Assembly (NCBI GenBank): GCA_937873715.1 | Contig: CALMYJ010000013.1 | Span: 62,001 to 126,000, forward strand | Source: an uncultured Chitinophagaceae bacterium | GTDB lineage: Bacteria; Bacteroidota; Bacteroidia; Chitinophagales; Chitinophagaceae | Direction: 5' to 3' | Length of the DNA: 64,000 nt | In this document: piece after piece, positions 51,877-62,300 of the stretch | How the letters are laid out: each line of letters starts with the position of its first letter | Position numbering within the stretch: the first letter of the stretch is position 1 | Notes under the pieces: generated by a model | What the model was told of the DNA's origin: nothing | The model's input: only the letters and a program-made list of their open reading frames with translations | Database searches by the model: none | Position numbers and translations under genes: made by a program

Positions 51877-52122
51877 ATGACACCTGAATTGATTGGTAAA
51901 TATGTAGAGTCTAAAGACATCCTTGATCGTCCTGTGAATATATTTTTCAGGCAGCGCAACAGTATTACCGGCCTCTTTATAAAGGGCAATGATTATGAAG
52001 AAATGAAAGCCAAAAACTTTTGGCGTATTGTGTCTGAATCTAAAATAGAAGAATGGCACAAAACACATAATACAGATCTGGCAAAGCTTTTTAGCGGTTC
52101 AGATTTTACCCGTTTAAAATAA
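51877..52122 (+). CDS. Small hypothetical protein
   Basis: Unrecognised cytoplasmic protein of 81 residues: no signal, mixed charges, some aromatic residues (FFRQRNSITGLFIKGNDYEEMK, KNFWRIVSESKIEEWHKTHN). The composition looks like a folded small protein and it has no overlapping competitor, so I keep it. A weak hairpin (GCCGGTTA / TAACCGGC, 52154-52173) lacking a T run lies downstream. Confidence 0.7.
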   Translation: MTPELIGKYVESKDILDRPVNIFFRQRNSITGLFIKGNDYEEMKAKNFWRIVSESKIEEWHKTHNTDLAKLFSGSDFTRLK

Positions 52123-52314
52123 TCCTTCTTCATTAATCTCTTCTGTTCAGCCTGCCGGTTACATTTAACCGGCAATGTGCTGAACATTCCTGCGATAGTT
52201 TCATCCACTTACGTTATTGTGCCATTGTGCCCTGTGTGCTGTACTGCTTTTAACATTCCCACTTTTTTTTGTTAGTTAGTTTTCACGAATTTTGCAGCCA
52301 TTAAAAAAGCGGCT

Positions 52315-54177
52315 ATGCAAAAGTTTATTGTGTTACTCACCGGTGTATTTTTTTTAAATGGCATTGCCCCTGCAGGGGCACAGGGCTGGCAGCAGCGTAT
52401 TAAATATGTAATGGATGTACAACTGGATGTTGCCACTAATAAAATATCCGGTAAGCAGCATATTACTTACACCAATAATTCGGCAGATACTTTAAAAGAG
52501 TTGTTTATTCATTTGTACTGGAATGCTTTTAAGCCAGGCAGTATGATGGATATGGCTGGTCGTGCCGCCGAAAAAATTATTGTGGGTAACGACAGGAATG
52601 GAAATCCTGTTAATGATTACGACAGGCGTTTCAGGAAAAAAATAAACGAAATGAAGCCCGAGGAAGAGGGGTACTGCATTGTCAGCAGGTTTTTATTCAA
52701 TGGTAAAGTTCAGCAAACCAAAATGTACGAAACTGTCTTGCAGGTAATGCTTGATAAGCCTATTGTGCCGGGCGCTATTGCTGTTTTTAATACTGAGTTC
52801 GAATGCCAGGTGCCGCTCTTATCACGCCGTACCGGGAGGGATAATGCCGAAGGTGTAAGGTACAGCATCGGTCAGTGGTATCCCAAAATTGCGGAGTACG
52901 ACCAGGCCGGCTGGCATGCCGATCCCTATATAGGGATGGAATTTTATGGCGTATGGGGCGATTATGATGTGAACATTACTATTGATAAAACGTATAAATT
53001 AGGCGCTACCGGCGAATTGATAAATAAAGCAGCTATTGGTTGGGGTTATGATAAAGAGGGCACGCCATTGAAACCTGCAACAGGTAAGCTACGCACCTGG
53101 AAATTTTCAGGAAAAAATATACACGACTTTGTATGGGCTGCCGACCCGGATTATAAGCACATGACACGTAAAGTGCCCGGTGGACCGCTGATGCATTTTA
53201 TTTATAAAGATGATCCGGCTATAGAGAAACTCTGGAATACCACTGCTGATACCTGTGCCATGATTTTACCTTTTTTAAACAAAACATTTGGCCGCTATCC
53301 TTACCCGGTATACTCTTTTTTACATGGTGGCGGCGGCGGCACCGAATATCCAATGGCTACCTTAGTACGAAACGGATCGCTGGAAACAGCCGTTCATGAA
53401 TTGTGCCATAGCTGGTACCAGATGATGCTTGCCACAAATGAAAACCTTCACGGCTGGATGGATGAGGGTTTTACTGATTATGCCCAGGCAAGGGCTTTGG
53501 CATGGGCACGCCAACAAAGCAGCATTGATTTTACCAGGGATTATGAAGCGTATTTCAGGCTGGCACGCAGCAACTTTGATGAGCCCATGAGCACTCCTTC
53601 TAATTTCTTTAATACCAATTTTGCTTATAATACCAACTCCTATTATAAAGGGGCTGTATTCCTGTACCAGTTGGGATACATCACTGGCGAGCAAAACCTT
53701 GAAAAAATAATGTTGGAGTATTACAATAAATGGGCTTTTAAACATCCCACACCCGGCGATTTTATACGGGTAGCCGAAAAGGTGAGCGGCATGCAGTTAA
53801 AATGGTATAAAGATTATATGCTGTATACCACCAAAACGATTGATTATGCCATCGATAGCCTGTGGGAGGAAAACGGGCTTACAAAAATCAGACTTAAACG
53901 AAATGGCTCTATGCCAATGCCCATTGATTTGCAACTCACCTTTAAAGACGGCAATACTGCAATCCATCACATACCCTTAAGCCTTATGTATGCTGCCAAA
54001 AAAGCCGAAACGGCAAAACAGGATTTTGTAGTGCATGAAAGCTGGGGCTACACTATACCCACCTACACCGTATCATTTCCCCGGCGGCTAACCGAGATTA
54101 TAAAAGTAGAAATAGACCCCACTAAACGCATGGCTGATATTGACCGGCGAAACAATACTTTGCAATTAAACTGGTAG
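52315..54177 (+). CDS. M1-family metallopeptidase (secreted)
   Basis: Zinc aminopeptidase-like protein of 620 residues with a signal peptide (ends GAQG). The zinc site is VHELCHSWYQMM with the third ligand in WMDEGFTDY, 18 residues later. The substrate-recognition stretch GGGGGTEYPMATL stands where the family has GAMEN, and keeps the Glu. An N-terminal M1 saddle domain (VMDVQLDVATNKISGKQHITYTN) is visible. Likely periplasmic or outer-membrane-facing protein degradation; the substrate is unknown. Confidence 0.93.
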   Translation: MQKFIVLLTGVFFLNGIAPAGAQGWQQRIKYVMDVQLDVATNKISGKQHITYTNNSADTLKELFIHLYWNAFKPGSMMDMAGRAAEKIIVGNDRNGNPVNDYDRRFRKKINEMKPEEEGYCIVSRFLFNGKVQQTKMYETVLQVMLDKPIVPGAIAVFNTEFECQVPLLSRRTGRDNAEGVRYSIGQWYPKIAEYDQAGWHADPYIGMEFYGVWGDYDVNITIDKTYKLGATGELINKAAIGWGYDKEGTPLKPATGKLRTWKFSGKNIHDFVWAADPDYKHMTRKVPGGPLMHFIYKDDPAIEKLWNTTADTCAMILPFLNKTFGRYPYPVYSFLHGGGGGTEYPMATLVRNGSLETAVHELCHSWYQMMLATNENLHGWMDEGFTDYAQARALAWARQQSSIDFTRDYEAYFRLARSNFDEPMSTPSNFFNTNFAYNTNSYYKGAVFLYQLGYITGEQNLEKIMLEYYNKWAFKHPTPGDFIRVAEKVSGMQLKWYKDYMLYTTKTIDYAIDSLWEENGLTKIRLKRNGSMPMPIDLQLTFKDGNTAIHHIPLSLMYAAKKAETAKQDFVVHESWGYTIPTYTVSFPRRLTEIIKVEIDPTKRMADIDRRNNTLQLNW

Positions 54178-54325
54178 TATTAAATTTTGTCGCATACAAT
54201 TTTCGGCTGATTTTTTGCTTACAGGTAGTAGGTTCTTTATACTATTTAATGCCTATAAAAACGTATATATGTTTGCGAAAAACTATAGGGTGCAAAAAAC
54301 CAGCCACAATCCATACAGCATGAAG

Positions 54326-54333
54326 TATCTTTG
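54326..54333 (+). promoter_or_regulatory. -7 element that fixes the start of the barrel protein gene
   Basis: TATCTTTG, a full TAnnTTTG match, 16 bp before ATG 54350. It lies inside the longer open frame that begins at 54215, so that extension is not transcribed from this promoter. Confidence 0.6.
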
Positions 54334-54349
54334 TCGTTATTCAAATTGT

Positions 54350-55186
54350 ATGAGAAAACTATTCGCAGGGTTAATATTATCCTTTACCACATTATTAGCC
54401 AGTGGCCAAAACTTACATGTTGTTGGATTACTTGGCCTTACTAACTACCAGGGCGATTTACAGGAAAAAAAGATAACCACACAGGGTGCACAGGCAGCTT
54501 TTGGTGCCGGTTTGTTGTATGAAATAAATGACAAGCTTTACCTGCGGGGAATTTTTACCTATGGTAAAGTAACCGGCCACGATAAAAATGGCCGGCTGAA
54601 TAAAAACCGCAACCTTAGCTTTACCTCTCCCATATATGAAGTGCAATTAGGTGTTGAGTACGATTTTTTTAACCTGTACGAAACAAACGGTTTAACGCCT
54701 TATGCTTTTGCCGGCTTGGCCTTTTACCAGTTTAACCCTTACGCTATTACCGAAACAGGACAAAGGGTAAACCTACAGCCACTGGGCACCGAGGGGCAGG
54801 GTTTTTATCTTGGCCGAAAAAAATATTCACTGGCACAAATGGCTATCCCCTTTGGCGGTGGTATTAAGTTTGCCGTAAACGAAAATGTACGCATACGGCT
54901 CGAAGGAGGTTTTCGCAAATTATTTACCGATTATTTAGATGATGTTAGTACCACTTTTGCCGACAGGGATGAGCTATTGGTAAATAATGGCCAGTTGGCA
55001 GTTGACCTTGCTTTTAGGGCCGACGAACTGGGCCAGGGGGCTATTTACCCCGTTGCCGGTACCCGTAGGGGTAATCCCGGCAGTAAAGACTGGTATTATT
55101 TTGGTGGCATTGCTGTAAGCTTTCGTTTGCCATCCGATTATGGCGCCCATTCCGGTACACCAAGGCTGGGCTGCCCCGTATTTTAA
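54350..55186 (+). CDS. Outer membrane beta-barrel protein (DUF6089-like)
   Basis: Protein of 278 residues from ATG 54350 (MRKLFAGLILSFTTLLASGQ, a good signal peptide). The open frame reaches back to 54215, but those 45 residues are not signal-like and contain a promoter. The mature part shows barrel strands (NLHVVGLLGLTNYQGDLQEKK, LYLRGIFTYGKVTGH, IYEVQLGVEYDFFNLY, GLTPYAFAGLAFYQFNPYA, VRIRLEGGFRKLFTDYLDDVS). It resembles the Bacteroidota DUF6089 proteins. Its role is unknown. Confidence 0.82.
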   Translation: MRKLFAGLILSFTTLLASGQNLHVVGLLGLTNYQGDLQEKKITTQGAQAAFGAGLLYEINDKLYLRGIFTYGKVTGHDKNGRLNKNRNLSFTSPIYEVQLGVEYDFFNLYETNGLTPYAFAGLAFYQFNPYAITETGQRVNLQPLGTEGQGFYLGRKKYSLAQMAIPFGGGIKFAVNENVRIRLEGGFRKLFTDYLDDVSTTFADRDELLVNNGQLAVDLAFRADELGQGAIYPVAGTRRGNPGSKDWYYFGGIAVSFRLPSDYGAHSGTPRLGCPVF

Positions 55187-55233
55187 TCATTTATTTAGTA
55201 GCCTGCTGCAAACATTCTGCTATCCAGTTGTTT

Positions 55234-55241
55234 TACATTTG
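55234..55241 (+). promoter_or_regulatory. -7 element of the UbiD-type gene
   Basis: TACATTTG, a full TAnnTTTG match, 17 bp before the ATG at 55259. Confidence 0.55.
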
Positions 55242-55258
55242 TAACGAAACAACCTGGA

Positions 55259-57112
55259 ATGGCATATACATCATTAGAAGCCTGTTTGCTTCACCTTGAG
55301 CAAAATCATCAATTAGTAAGAATTAAAGAAGAAGTAGACCCTCATCTTGAAATGGCGGCCATACATTTACGGGTACACGAAAGCGGTGGACCGGCATTGC
55401 TGTTTGAAAATGTAAAGGGTAGTAAGTTCCGGGCGGCATCCAATATTTTTGGCACTTTAGAGCGGAGCAAATTTATTTTCCGGGATACATTATCAAAGGT
55501 ACAGCGGTTGATTGAACTGAAAAATGACCCAATCAAGGCACTAAAAAATCCCTTAAAAAATATTTCCACCGGCTTGGCAGCACTTAAAGCACTGCCCCTG
55601 AAAAACCCGGTTTCCAGGCCTGTGCTTTTTCAAAAAATACAAATACAGGATATTCCCCAAATACTGCACTGGCCTATGGATGGTGGGGCTTTTGTAACCT
55701 TGCCGCAGGTGTACACCGAGCACCCCGAAAGGCCGGGTATTATGCAGGCCAACCTGGGCATGTACCGCATACAGCTATCGGGCAATGCTTATATCCTGAA
55801 TGAAGAAGTTGGCCTGCACTACCAGTTGCACCGCGGCATAGGCGTGCATCAAACCATTGCCAATAAAAAAGGTATACCCCTTAAAGTGAGTGTATTTGCA
55901 GGAGGACCTCCTGCCCATACTGTAGCCGCAGTAATGCCCCTGCCCGAAGGGATAAGCGAAATGACTTTTGCCGGGGCGCTGGGTGGCAGGCGGTTCAGGT
56001 ATACTTACCGGGATGGATTTTGTATTAGTACCGATGCCGATTTTGTCATTACTGGCGAAGTGTTTACAGGAGTGAATAAGCCGGAGGGGCCCTTTGGTGA
56101 TCATCTTGGCTATTACAGCCTGCAGCATCCTTTCCCTGTGATGAAAGTGCATGCCGTGTATGCCCGAAAAAATGCTATCTGGCCCTTTACTGTAGTGGGT
56201 CGTCCGCCACAGGAAGATACCAGCTTTGGGGAACTTATTCATGAACTGGCCGGTAGTGCTTTGCAGGCGGAGATACCGGGTTTAAAGGCCGTACATGCTG
56301 TGGATGCTGCAGGCGTACATCCTTTGCTGTTAGCTACCGGCAGCGAACGTTATACACCTTATGCTCCGGCAAAGCAACCTGCCGAATTGCTCACAATAGC
56401 CAATCATATATTAGGTAAAGGACAGTTGAGCCTGGCAAAATTTTTATTCATTACTGCAGATGATACCGTCTTTATCAATCCTCAGCATATCGAAAATTTT
56501 TTTACCTACTTATTGGAGCGTATTGATTTTGCAAGGGACGTACATTTTTATACCAATACAACCATTGATACGCTCGACTACTCCGGTACAGCACTCAACA
56601 GTGGCAGCAAAGTAGTACTGGCCGCTTATGGCGAAGTGAAGCGCAGGCTGGCAACAAGCGTTCCGTTATGCTTTACAGCATTGAAGGGATTTTACAATCC
56701 GCAACTTGTGCAGCCCGGAATCCTCTGCCTGCAAGCAGAAAAATTTACTGATTATGATACTGCTGTTAAGGCATTTGAGATATTGAATGAGCAACTGATA
56801 CATGCAGATTTAAAAAATGCCAATGGTGAGGAAGTTGCCCTGGTGATTGTATGTGATGATACCGGCTTTACCAGTACCAGCCTGCGTAATTTTTTGTGGG
56901 TAGCATTTACAAGGTGCAACCCCTCACACGATATGTACGGCATCAGGCAATTTGTACAATATAAACATTGGGGCTGCAATGGGCCGCTGCTGCTGGATGC
57001 CCGAATTAAGCCGCATCATGCACCGGCTGTGGAAACCAATCCCACTGTTGAAAAAAAGATCGATCGTTTATTTGAAAAAGGCGGCAGCCTGCATGGAATT
57101 TTGAAACACTGA
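55259..57112 (+). CDS. UbiD-family decarboxylase
   Basis: Decarboxylase of 617 residues that uses prenylated FMN made by UbiX. UbiD hallmarks are LFENVKGSKFRAASNIFGT, NLGMYRIQLSG, HYQLHRGIGVHQ, LPEGISEMTFAGALGG and the catalytic-site segment KPEGPFGDHLGYYS (Glu of the E-R-E network, near residue 277). The long form is usual in Bacteroidota, where it is thought to act in menaquinone or related quinone synthesis. No other quinone gene lies nearby, so the substrate is inferred. The TraB/GumN gene begins 13 bp after the stop. Confidence 0.92.
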   Translation: MAYTSLEACLLHLEQNHQLVRIKEEVDPHLEMAAIHLRVHESGGPALLFENVKGSKFRAASNIFGTLERSKFIFRDTLSKVQRLIELKNDPIKALKNPLKNISTGLAALKALPLKNPVSRPVLFQKIQIQDIPQILHWPMDGGAFVTLPQVYTEHPERPGIMQANLGMYRIQLSGNAYILNEEVGLHYQLHRGIGVHQTIANKKGIPLKVSVFAGGPPAHTVAAVMPLPEGISEMTFAGALGGRRFRYTYRDGFCISTDADFVITGEVFTGVNKPEGPFGDHLGYYSLQHPFPVMKVHAVYARKNAIWPFTVVGRPPQEDTSFGELIHELAGSALQAEIPGLKAVHAVDAAGVHPLLLATGSERYTPYAPAKQPAELLTIANHILGKGQLSLAKFLFITADDTVFINPQHIENFFTYLLERIDFARDVHFYTNTTIDTLDYSGTALNSGSKVVLAAYGEVKRRLATSVPLCFTALKGFYNPQLVQPGILCLQAEKFTDYDTAVKAFEILNEQLIHADLKNANGEEVALVIVCDDTGFTSTSLRNFLWVAFTRCNPSHDMYGIRQFVQYKHWGCNGPLLLDARIKPHHAPAVETNPTVEKKIDRLFEKGGSLHGILKH

Positions 57113-57125
57113 TTTAAATCGCATT

Positions 57126-58022
57126 ATGGCACCAAAGTACAGTCTATACTTATTGGCTTTGTTATTCTGGCAAATTTCAGCAGCTCAACAGCCTGCAGAA
57201 ATGCTGGTAAAAAATAATGACGAAAACACTTTGTTGTGGCAAATAGAAGGTAAGGGAATTTTAAAGCCATCATACCTGTTTGGTACTTTTCATTTAATGT
57301 GCCGGGAGGATATACAGTTTAGTAACCAGCTTAAACAGGCCATACGAAGTGCAGATACTGTTTATATGGAGTTAGATATGGACGACCCCACCATGCTGCT
57401 TAAAGGCTTTTTAATGATGCGAATGAAAGAGGGTAAAAAAATCAGCCACTTCGTTACACCGGAGGAGTATAGTATCCTAAGCAATTTTTTTAAAGACAGC
57501 CTGCACATGCCCATTGCTTTGCTCGAAAATGTGAAGCCTTACTTTTTAATAGCCCTGCTGTATCCAAAGCTAATGCCCTGTAAAGCCACCAGTGGGGTAG
57601 AAGAGGAATTGGTAAAGCTGTCGAAGCAATACAAAAAGCAAATTAAAGGACTTGAAACACTGGCTTTTCAATCTGCCGTATTTGATAGTATACCTTACGA
57701 GGTGCAGGCCAAAGAGTTGGTAAAAGCCATAAACAATATGGACAGTTACCGCCAATATTTTGATACGATGCTGGATGTATATAAAAATCAGCAGCTTGCC
57801 AGGATAGAAACGCTCTTTAAGGATAAAGATTTTGGTGCCGAAGAATACCAGGAGGTATTACTGGATAAGCGTAACCAAAACTGGCTGGTGCAACTTAAAG
57901 AATTATTACCTCAGCAAAGTGTATTTGTAGCAGTTGGCGCCGGCCATCTGCCCGGTAATACAGGTTTAATCAGTTTACTGCGGAAGGAGGGTTTTACGGT
58001 AACGCCTCTTTTGAACCAATAA
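57126..58022 (+). CDS. TraB/GumN-family protein
   Basis: Protein of 298 residues with a signal peptide (ends ISAAQ). TraB/GumN family motifs are LLWQIEGKGILKPSYLFGTFHLMC near the start and FVAVGAGHLPGNTGLISLLRKEGFTV at the end, which hold the two GxxH/GxxN-like signatures. The family is related to erythromycin esterase and Tiki proteases; some are metal-dependent peptidases. It is probably co-transcribed with the UbiD gene; no functional link is evident. Confidence 0.9.
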   Translation: MAPKYSLYLLALLFWQISAAQQPAEMLVKNNDENTLLWQIEGKGILKPSYLFGTFHLMCREDIQFSNQLKQAIRSADTVYMELDMDDPTMLLKGFLMMRMKEGKKISHFVTPEEYSILSNFFKDSLHMPIALLENVKPYFLIALLYPKLMPCKATSGVEEELVKLSKQYKKQIKGLETLAFQSAVFDSIPYEVQAKELVKAINNMDSYRQYFDTMLDVYKNQQLARIETLFKDKDFGAEEYQEVLLDKRNQNWLVQLKELLPQQSVFVAVGAGHLPGNTGLISLLRKEGFTVTPLLNQ

Positions 58023-58052
58023 AAAAAACGGAACATTTAATGTCCCGTTTTT
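58022..58052. terminator. Bidirectional terminator between convergent genes
   Basis: AACGGAACAT (58027-58036) pairs with ATGTCCCGTT (58040-58049) with one mismatch and a 3-nt loop; A run on the left and T run on the right serve both strands, ending the TraB/GumN gene and the minus-strand T9SS gene. Confidence 0.8.
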
Positions 58053-58077
58053 GTGCATGTTTTTTTGAATACTATTG

Positions 58078-58947
58078 CTATTGCTTAATCAGTTTTTGTG
58101 TAACAGTGATATTATCGCTGCCTGTAACCCTTAAAGAATACATACCGTTTTTCAGCAGCTTATCAATGCTAAGCGTAGCCTGCATGGTTTTGGTAGAATA
58201 TACTGGTTGCCCCAGGCTATTTACCAGTTCTACAGTTGCCGGCAGAAATTTTTCAGGAATGGTTACTTTAAAGCCATTCACAACCGGGTTGGGATATACG
58301 CTTATGGAGAAATGCTGTTGTTTTTTAACCAATGCAATTTCTGAATAGCTTTCGCTGCCCGATAGCTCATTTGTTTTTATCCGGTAATAGTTGTTTCCGG
58401 CCAAAGCTGCATCATCATTATAAGCATAATGATTACTAGCTTGTCCATTATCCTCGGCGGTTATAGTTGTAAGGTTGGTAAAATCTCTGCCATTAGCACT
58501 ACGCTGAACAGTATATTTTGTGCCCGTTGTTTCGTTTGAACCGGTCCATTTTATGGTATAGCCTTTTGTACCGTTGGCTGTGGTAGAAAAATTGCTCAGT
58601 TTAACAGGTACAGTACCTATCAGTGCAATAACACAACCCGTAGTGGCATTGTTGGTTTGTGCGGCAAACACAAGTGGTATATCACAGGGCACACATACAA
58701 ATGCATCGCCGGTGCCACCGCTGCCCAGTGTGCCTGAAATAACGGCGCTGGTTATAATTGTAAGTGGCGAACCGCCGTAAATATTAACGAGTACACCAGC
58801 CGGCCAGCCTATAAGTAATACGCCGCAGCCGCTGGCACATTGTGCATAGGTGCTTTTGTAGGCAAAAGCCCCGGGGGGACATTGCGCTTTCGTAACCGAA
58901 GTGGTGATGGTTATTGTTACGAAAAGCAGTAGTAGTAGCTTTTTCAT
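58078..58947 (-). CDS. T9SS-sorted secreted protein
   Basis: Protein of 289 residues with a signal peptide (ends VTKAQ). The N-terminal half is rich in Cys, Gly and Thr (AQCPPGAFAYKSTYAQCASGCGVLL, AFVCVPCDIPLVF). The middle holds a fibronectin-like region (YTIKWTGSNETTGTKYTVQRSANGRDF). The last 80 residues are a type A sorting domain for the type IX secretion system (ISVYPNPVVNGFKVTI, VELVNSLGQPVYS, NGMYSLRV, VTQKLIKQ). It is therefore exported to the surface or medium. The binding target is unknown. Confidence 0.9.
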   Translation of the reverse strand: MKKLLLLLFVTITITTSVTKAQCPPGAFAYKSTYAQCASGCGVLLIGWPAGVLVNIYGGSPLTIITSAVISGTLGSGGTGDAFVCVPCDIPLVFAAQTNNATTGCVIALIGTVPVKLSNFSTTANGTKGYTIKWTGSNETTGTKYTVQRSANGRDFTNLTTITAEDNGQASNHYAYNDDAALAGNNYYRIKTNELSGSESYSEIALVKKQQHFSISVYPNPVVNGFKVTIPEKFLPATVELVNSLGQPVYSTKTMQATLSIDKLLKNGMYSLRVTGSDNITVTQKLIKQ

Positions 58948-59368
58948 GTTTAGATGGATTTTCAGGCTTTTTCCTTGGGGAAGCAGGGAAATAAAACCTT
59001 TTCTAACATATCATAACGTAACACGGTGCATATAATTGTGTGCAGAATCCATATTTTGGAAAAAATCTAATTTTATAATCCAATTTGCGAATATGGAAGA
59101 AAAAAGCAGCAGGATGGGTACAAATGAAAGTACAATTACAGCATATTGGTTAGCAGGGCTGTGGAGTAAATAATTGTAAAAAAAACCACAAAAAAGGCAG
59201 ATTGAGCAAAAATCAAACCAAAAAGCCAAAATTTCATAAAAAACCATCTGATTTTTAGATTAATATTACTACCTTTGCCATCCTTTAATTTAGGGGTAGT
59301 GGCGCTGACCTGTTTCTGCCTTTGCTTTAAGGGAAAACCTTCTCAGTTTAAAACGTTTTAAATACAAT
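58948..59368. other. Intergenic region with rpoB promoter
   Basis: Stretch of 421 bp between the divergent T9SS gene and rpoB. TACCTTTG (59270-59277) is a full -7 element for rpoB, leaving a leader of about 85 nt. I see no rplL, rplJ or tRNA gene here. A hydrophobic 78-codon minus-strand frame (59011-59247) has no signal of being a gene. No other structure is evident. Confidence 0.6.
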
Positions 59369-62300
59369 ATGGCTGCAACAAAATCACCCTCTGCACAGCG
59401 TTTCAATTTTGGTAAAGTTGAATTCCTGGCAGAAACACCCGATTTGCTCGGAATTCAGATTCAATCCTTCAAAGACTACTTTCAGCTGGAAACCACGCCA
59501 GATAAGCGTAAGAACGAAGGGCTGTTTCGTGTGTTTAAGGAAAATTTTCCCATCACCGATACCCGGAACATCTTTGTACTGGAGTTTCTGGATTATTTTG
59601 TTGACCCCCCACGCTATACTATTGAAGAGTGTATCGAAAGAGGGCTTACCTATGCGGTTCCCTTAAAAGCAAAGCTGAAGCTGAGCTGTAATGATGAGGA
59701 GCATGTGGATTTCCAAACTATCGTTCAGGATGTATTCCTCGGTAATATCCCTTACATGACGCCAAGAGGCACTTTTGTTATCAATGGTGCCGAAAGGGTA
59801 GTGGTGAGCCAGTTGCATCGTTCTCCTGGTGTATTCTTCGGTCAGTCAGTGCATCCAAATGGTACTAAAATATATTCTGCAAGGGTAATCCCTTTCAAAG
59901 GCGCATGGATGGAATTTGCTACAGACATTAACAATGTGATGTATGCTTATATCGACCGTAAAAAGAAGTTCCCTGTAACTACATTATTACGCTCTATCGG
60001 TTACGAAACCGATAAAGATATCCTCGAACTTTTTGGCATGGCCGATGAAGTGAAAGTGGATAAAAAAAGCCTTAGTGCTTACGTAGGCAAGCGCCTTGCT
60101 GCCCGTGTATTGCGTACCTGGGTAGAGGATTTTGTGGATGAAGATACCGGTGAGGTAGTAAGCCTGGAAAGAAATGAAATAGTGCTGGAAAGGGATACCG
60201 TGCTGGATGAAGAAAACATCGACATGATTGTAGAGATGGAAGTGAAAAGTGTTTTCATCCAAAAAGAAGAAGTGAGCGGTGATTATGCCATTATTTATAA
60301 CACCCTGAATAAGGATACATCCAACAGTGAGTTGGAAGCCGTACAACATATTTACCGCCAGTTGCGTGGTGCAGATGCGCCGGATAATGAAACAGCCCGT
60401 GGCATTATTGATAAACTGTTCTTTAGCGATAAGCGTTACGATTTGGGCGAAGTAGGCCGTTATAAAATTAACCGCCGCCTCAACCTGAACCTGCCAATAG
60501 AAAAGAAAGTACTTACCAAAGAAGATATTATTGCGATTATAAAAACCCTGGTACAGCTTACCAACGGTAAAAGCGAAGTAGATGATATCGATCACCTTAG
60601 CAATCGCCGTGTACGTACTGTAGGGGAGCAATTATACGCACAGTTTGGTGTAGGCCTGGCTCGTATGGCCCGTACCATTCGTGAAAGGATGAACGTAAGG
60701 GATAATGAAGTATTTACCCCGGTTGATTTGATTAATGCCAGAACACTGTCTTCTGTTATCAACTCCTTCTTTGGTACTTCGCAGTTATCACAGTTTTTAG
60801 ACCAAACGAATCCGCTTTCAGAAATAACGCACAAACGTCGTATCTCGGCACTCGGACCCGGTGGTTTAAGCAGGGAAAGAGCAGGCTTTGAGGTTCGTGA
60901 CGTACACTATTCGCACTACGGTCGTCTTTGCACCATCGAAACACCGGAAGGTCCCAACATTGGTTTGATTTCCACACTTTGTGTGCACGCCAAAATCAAC
61001 GAAATGGGCTTCATCGAAACACCCTATCACAAGGTGAATGAAGGTAAGGCTGATATGAAAAAAATCACCTTCCTGAGTGCGGAAGAAGAAGACCTGGCAA
61101 AAATTGCCCAGGCTAATATTGAAATGGACGAAAAAGGCAATTTCGTTGAAGATAAAATTAAAAGCCGCCAAACCGGCGACTTCCCGATACTGGATAAAAA
61201 TGAAGTGGAATATATGGATGTGGCGCCCAACCAGATTGTGGGCTTAAGTGCATCTCTTATCCCGTTCCTGGAGCATGATGATGCCAACCGTGCGCTGATG
61301 GGCTCTAACATGCAACGCCAGGCTGTACCACTAATCCGTATGGATGCGCCAATTGTTGGTACCGGGCTGGAAGGTAAAGCTGCCCGTGATGCCAGGATCC
61401 AGGTGCATGCCGAAGGCAATGGTGTAGTTGAGTTTGTTGATGCCAACGAAATACATGTACGATACGACCGCAGCGAACTGCAGCGCCTTGTAAGCTTTGA
61501 AGATGATCTTAAAATATACAGGCTCACCAAATTTGTACGTACCAACCAGGAAACCTGCATCAACCTGCGCCCTGCGGTGGTTAAGGGTCAGAAATTAAAA
61601 GAAGGCGACTTCTTAACTGAAGGCTATGCTACCAAAGATGGTGAAATTGCCCTCGGCCGCAACCTTAAAGTGGCATTCATGCCATGGAAAGGGTACAACT
61701 TTGAAGATGCGATTGTAATATCTGAAAAAGTGGTGAAGGAAGACCTCTTTACGTCTATCCACATCAGTGAGTTTGAAACCGAAGTAAGGGATACCAAATT
61801 AGGCGAAGAAGAATTGACCCCGGATATTCCAAATGTAAGTGAAGAAGCTACCAAAGATCTTGACCAGAACGGCATCATCCGCATAGGTGCTCACATCAAA
61901 GAAGGCGATATCATTATCGGTAAAATCACACCAAAAGGTGAAAGTGATCCTACTCCGGAAGAAAAACTGCTTCGTGCCATCTTTGGTGACAAAGCCGGTG
62001 ATGCAAAAGATGCTTCTTTAAAAGCACCAAGTGGTACCGAAGGCGTGGTAATCAATAAAAAACTTTTCCAAAGGGCTAAAAAAGATAAGAATGCCAAGGC
62101 AAGAGAAAAAGCCAGCCTGGAAAAAATTGAAAAAACACACGAGAAAAACGAAGCAGACCTGCTTGAACTGGTGGTAAATAAATTAACCACCCTTCTGAAA
62201 GATAAAGCCTCTGCAGGAGTAAGCAACAACTTTGGCGAAGTGTTGATTGGCAAAGGAGCCAGGTTCAATCAAAAGAATTTGTCGAATATTGATTATCTGA

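Noticed and set aside
54215..54349. N-terminal extension of the barrel protein gene
   Set aside because: It is not signal-like and contains the TATCTTTG promoter element; the ATG at 54350 gives a proper signal peptide.
59011..59247. A 78-codon hydrophobic minus-strand frame upstream of the T9SS gene
   Set aside because: Hydrophobicity follows from AT-rich DNA; no promoter element or recognisable motif. Kept only as a remote possibility.
59987..60631. A 214-codon minus-strand open frame inside rpoB
   Set aside because: Antisense to conserved RpoB sequence; no promoter or family motif.
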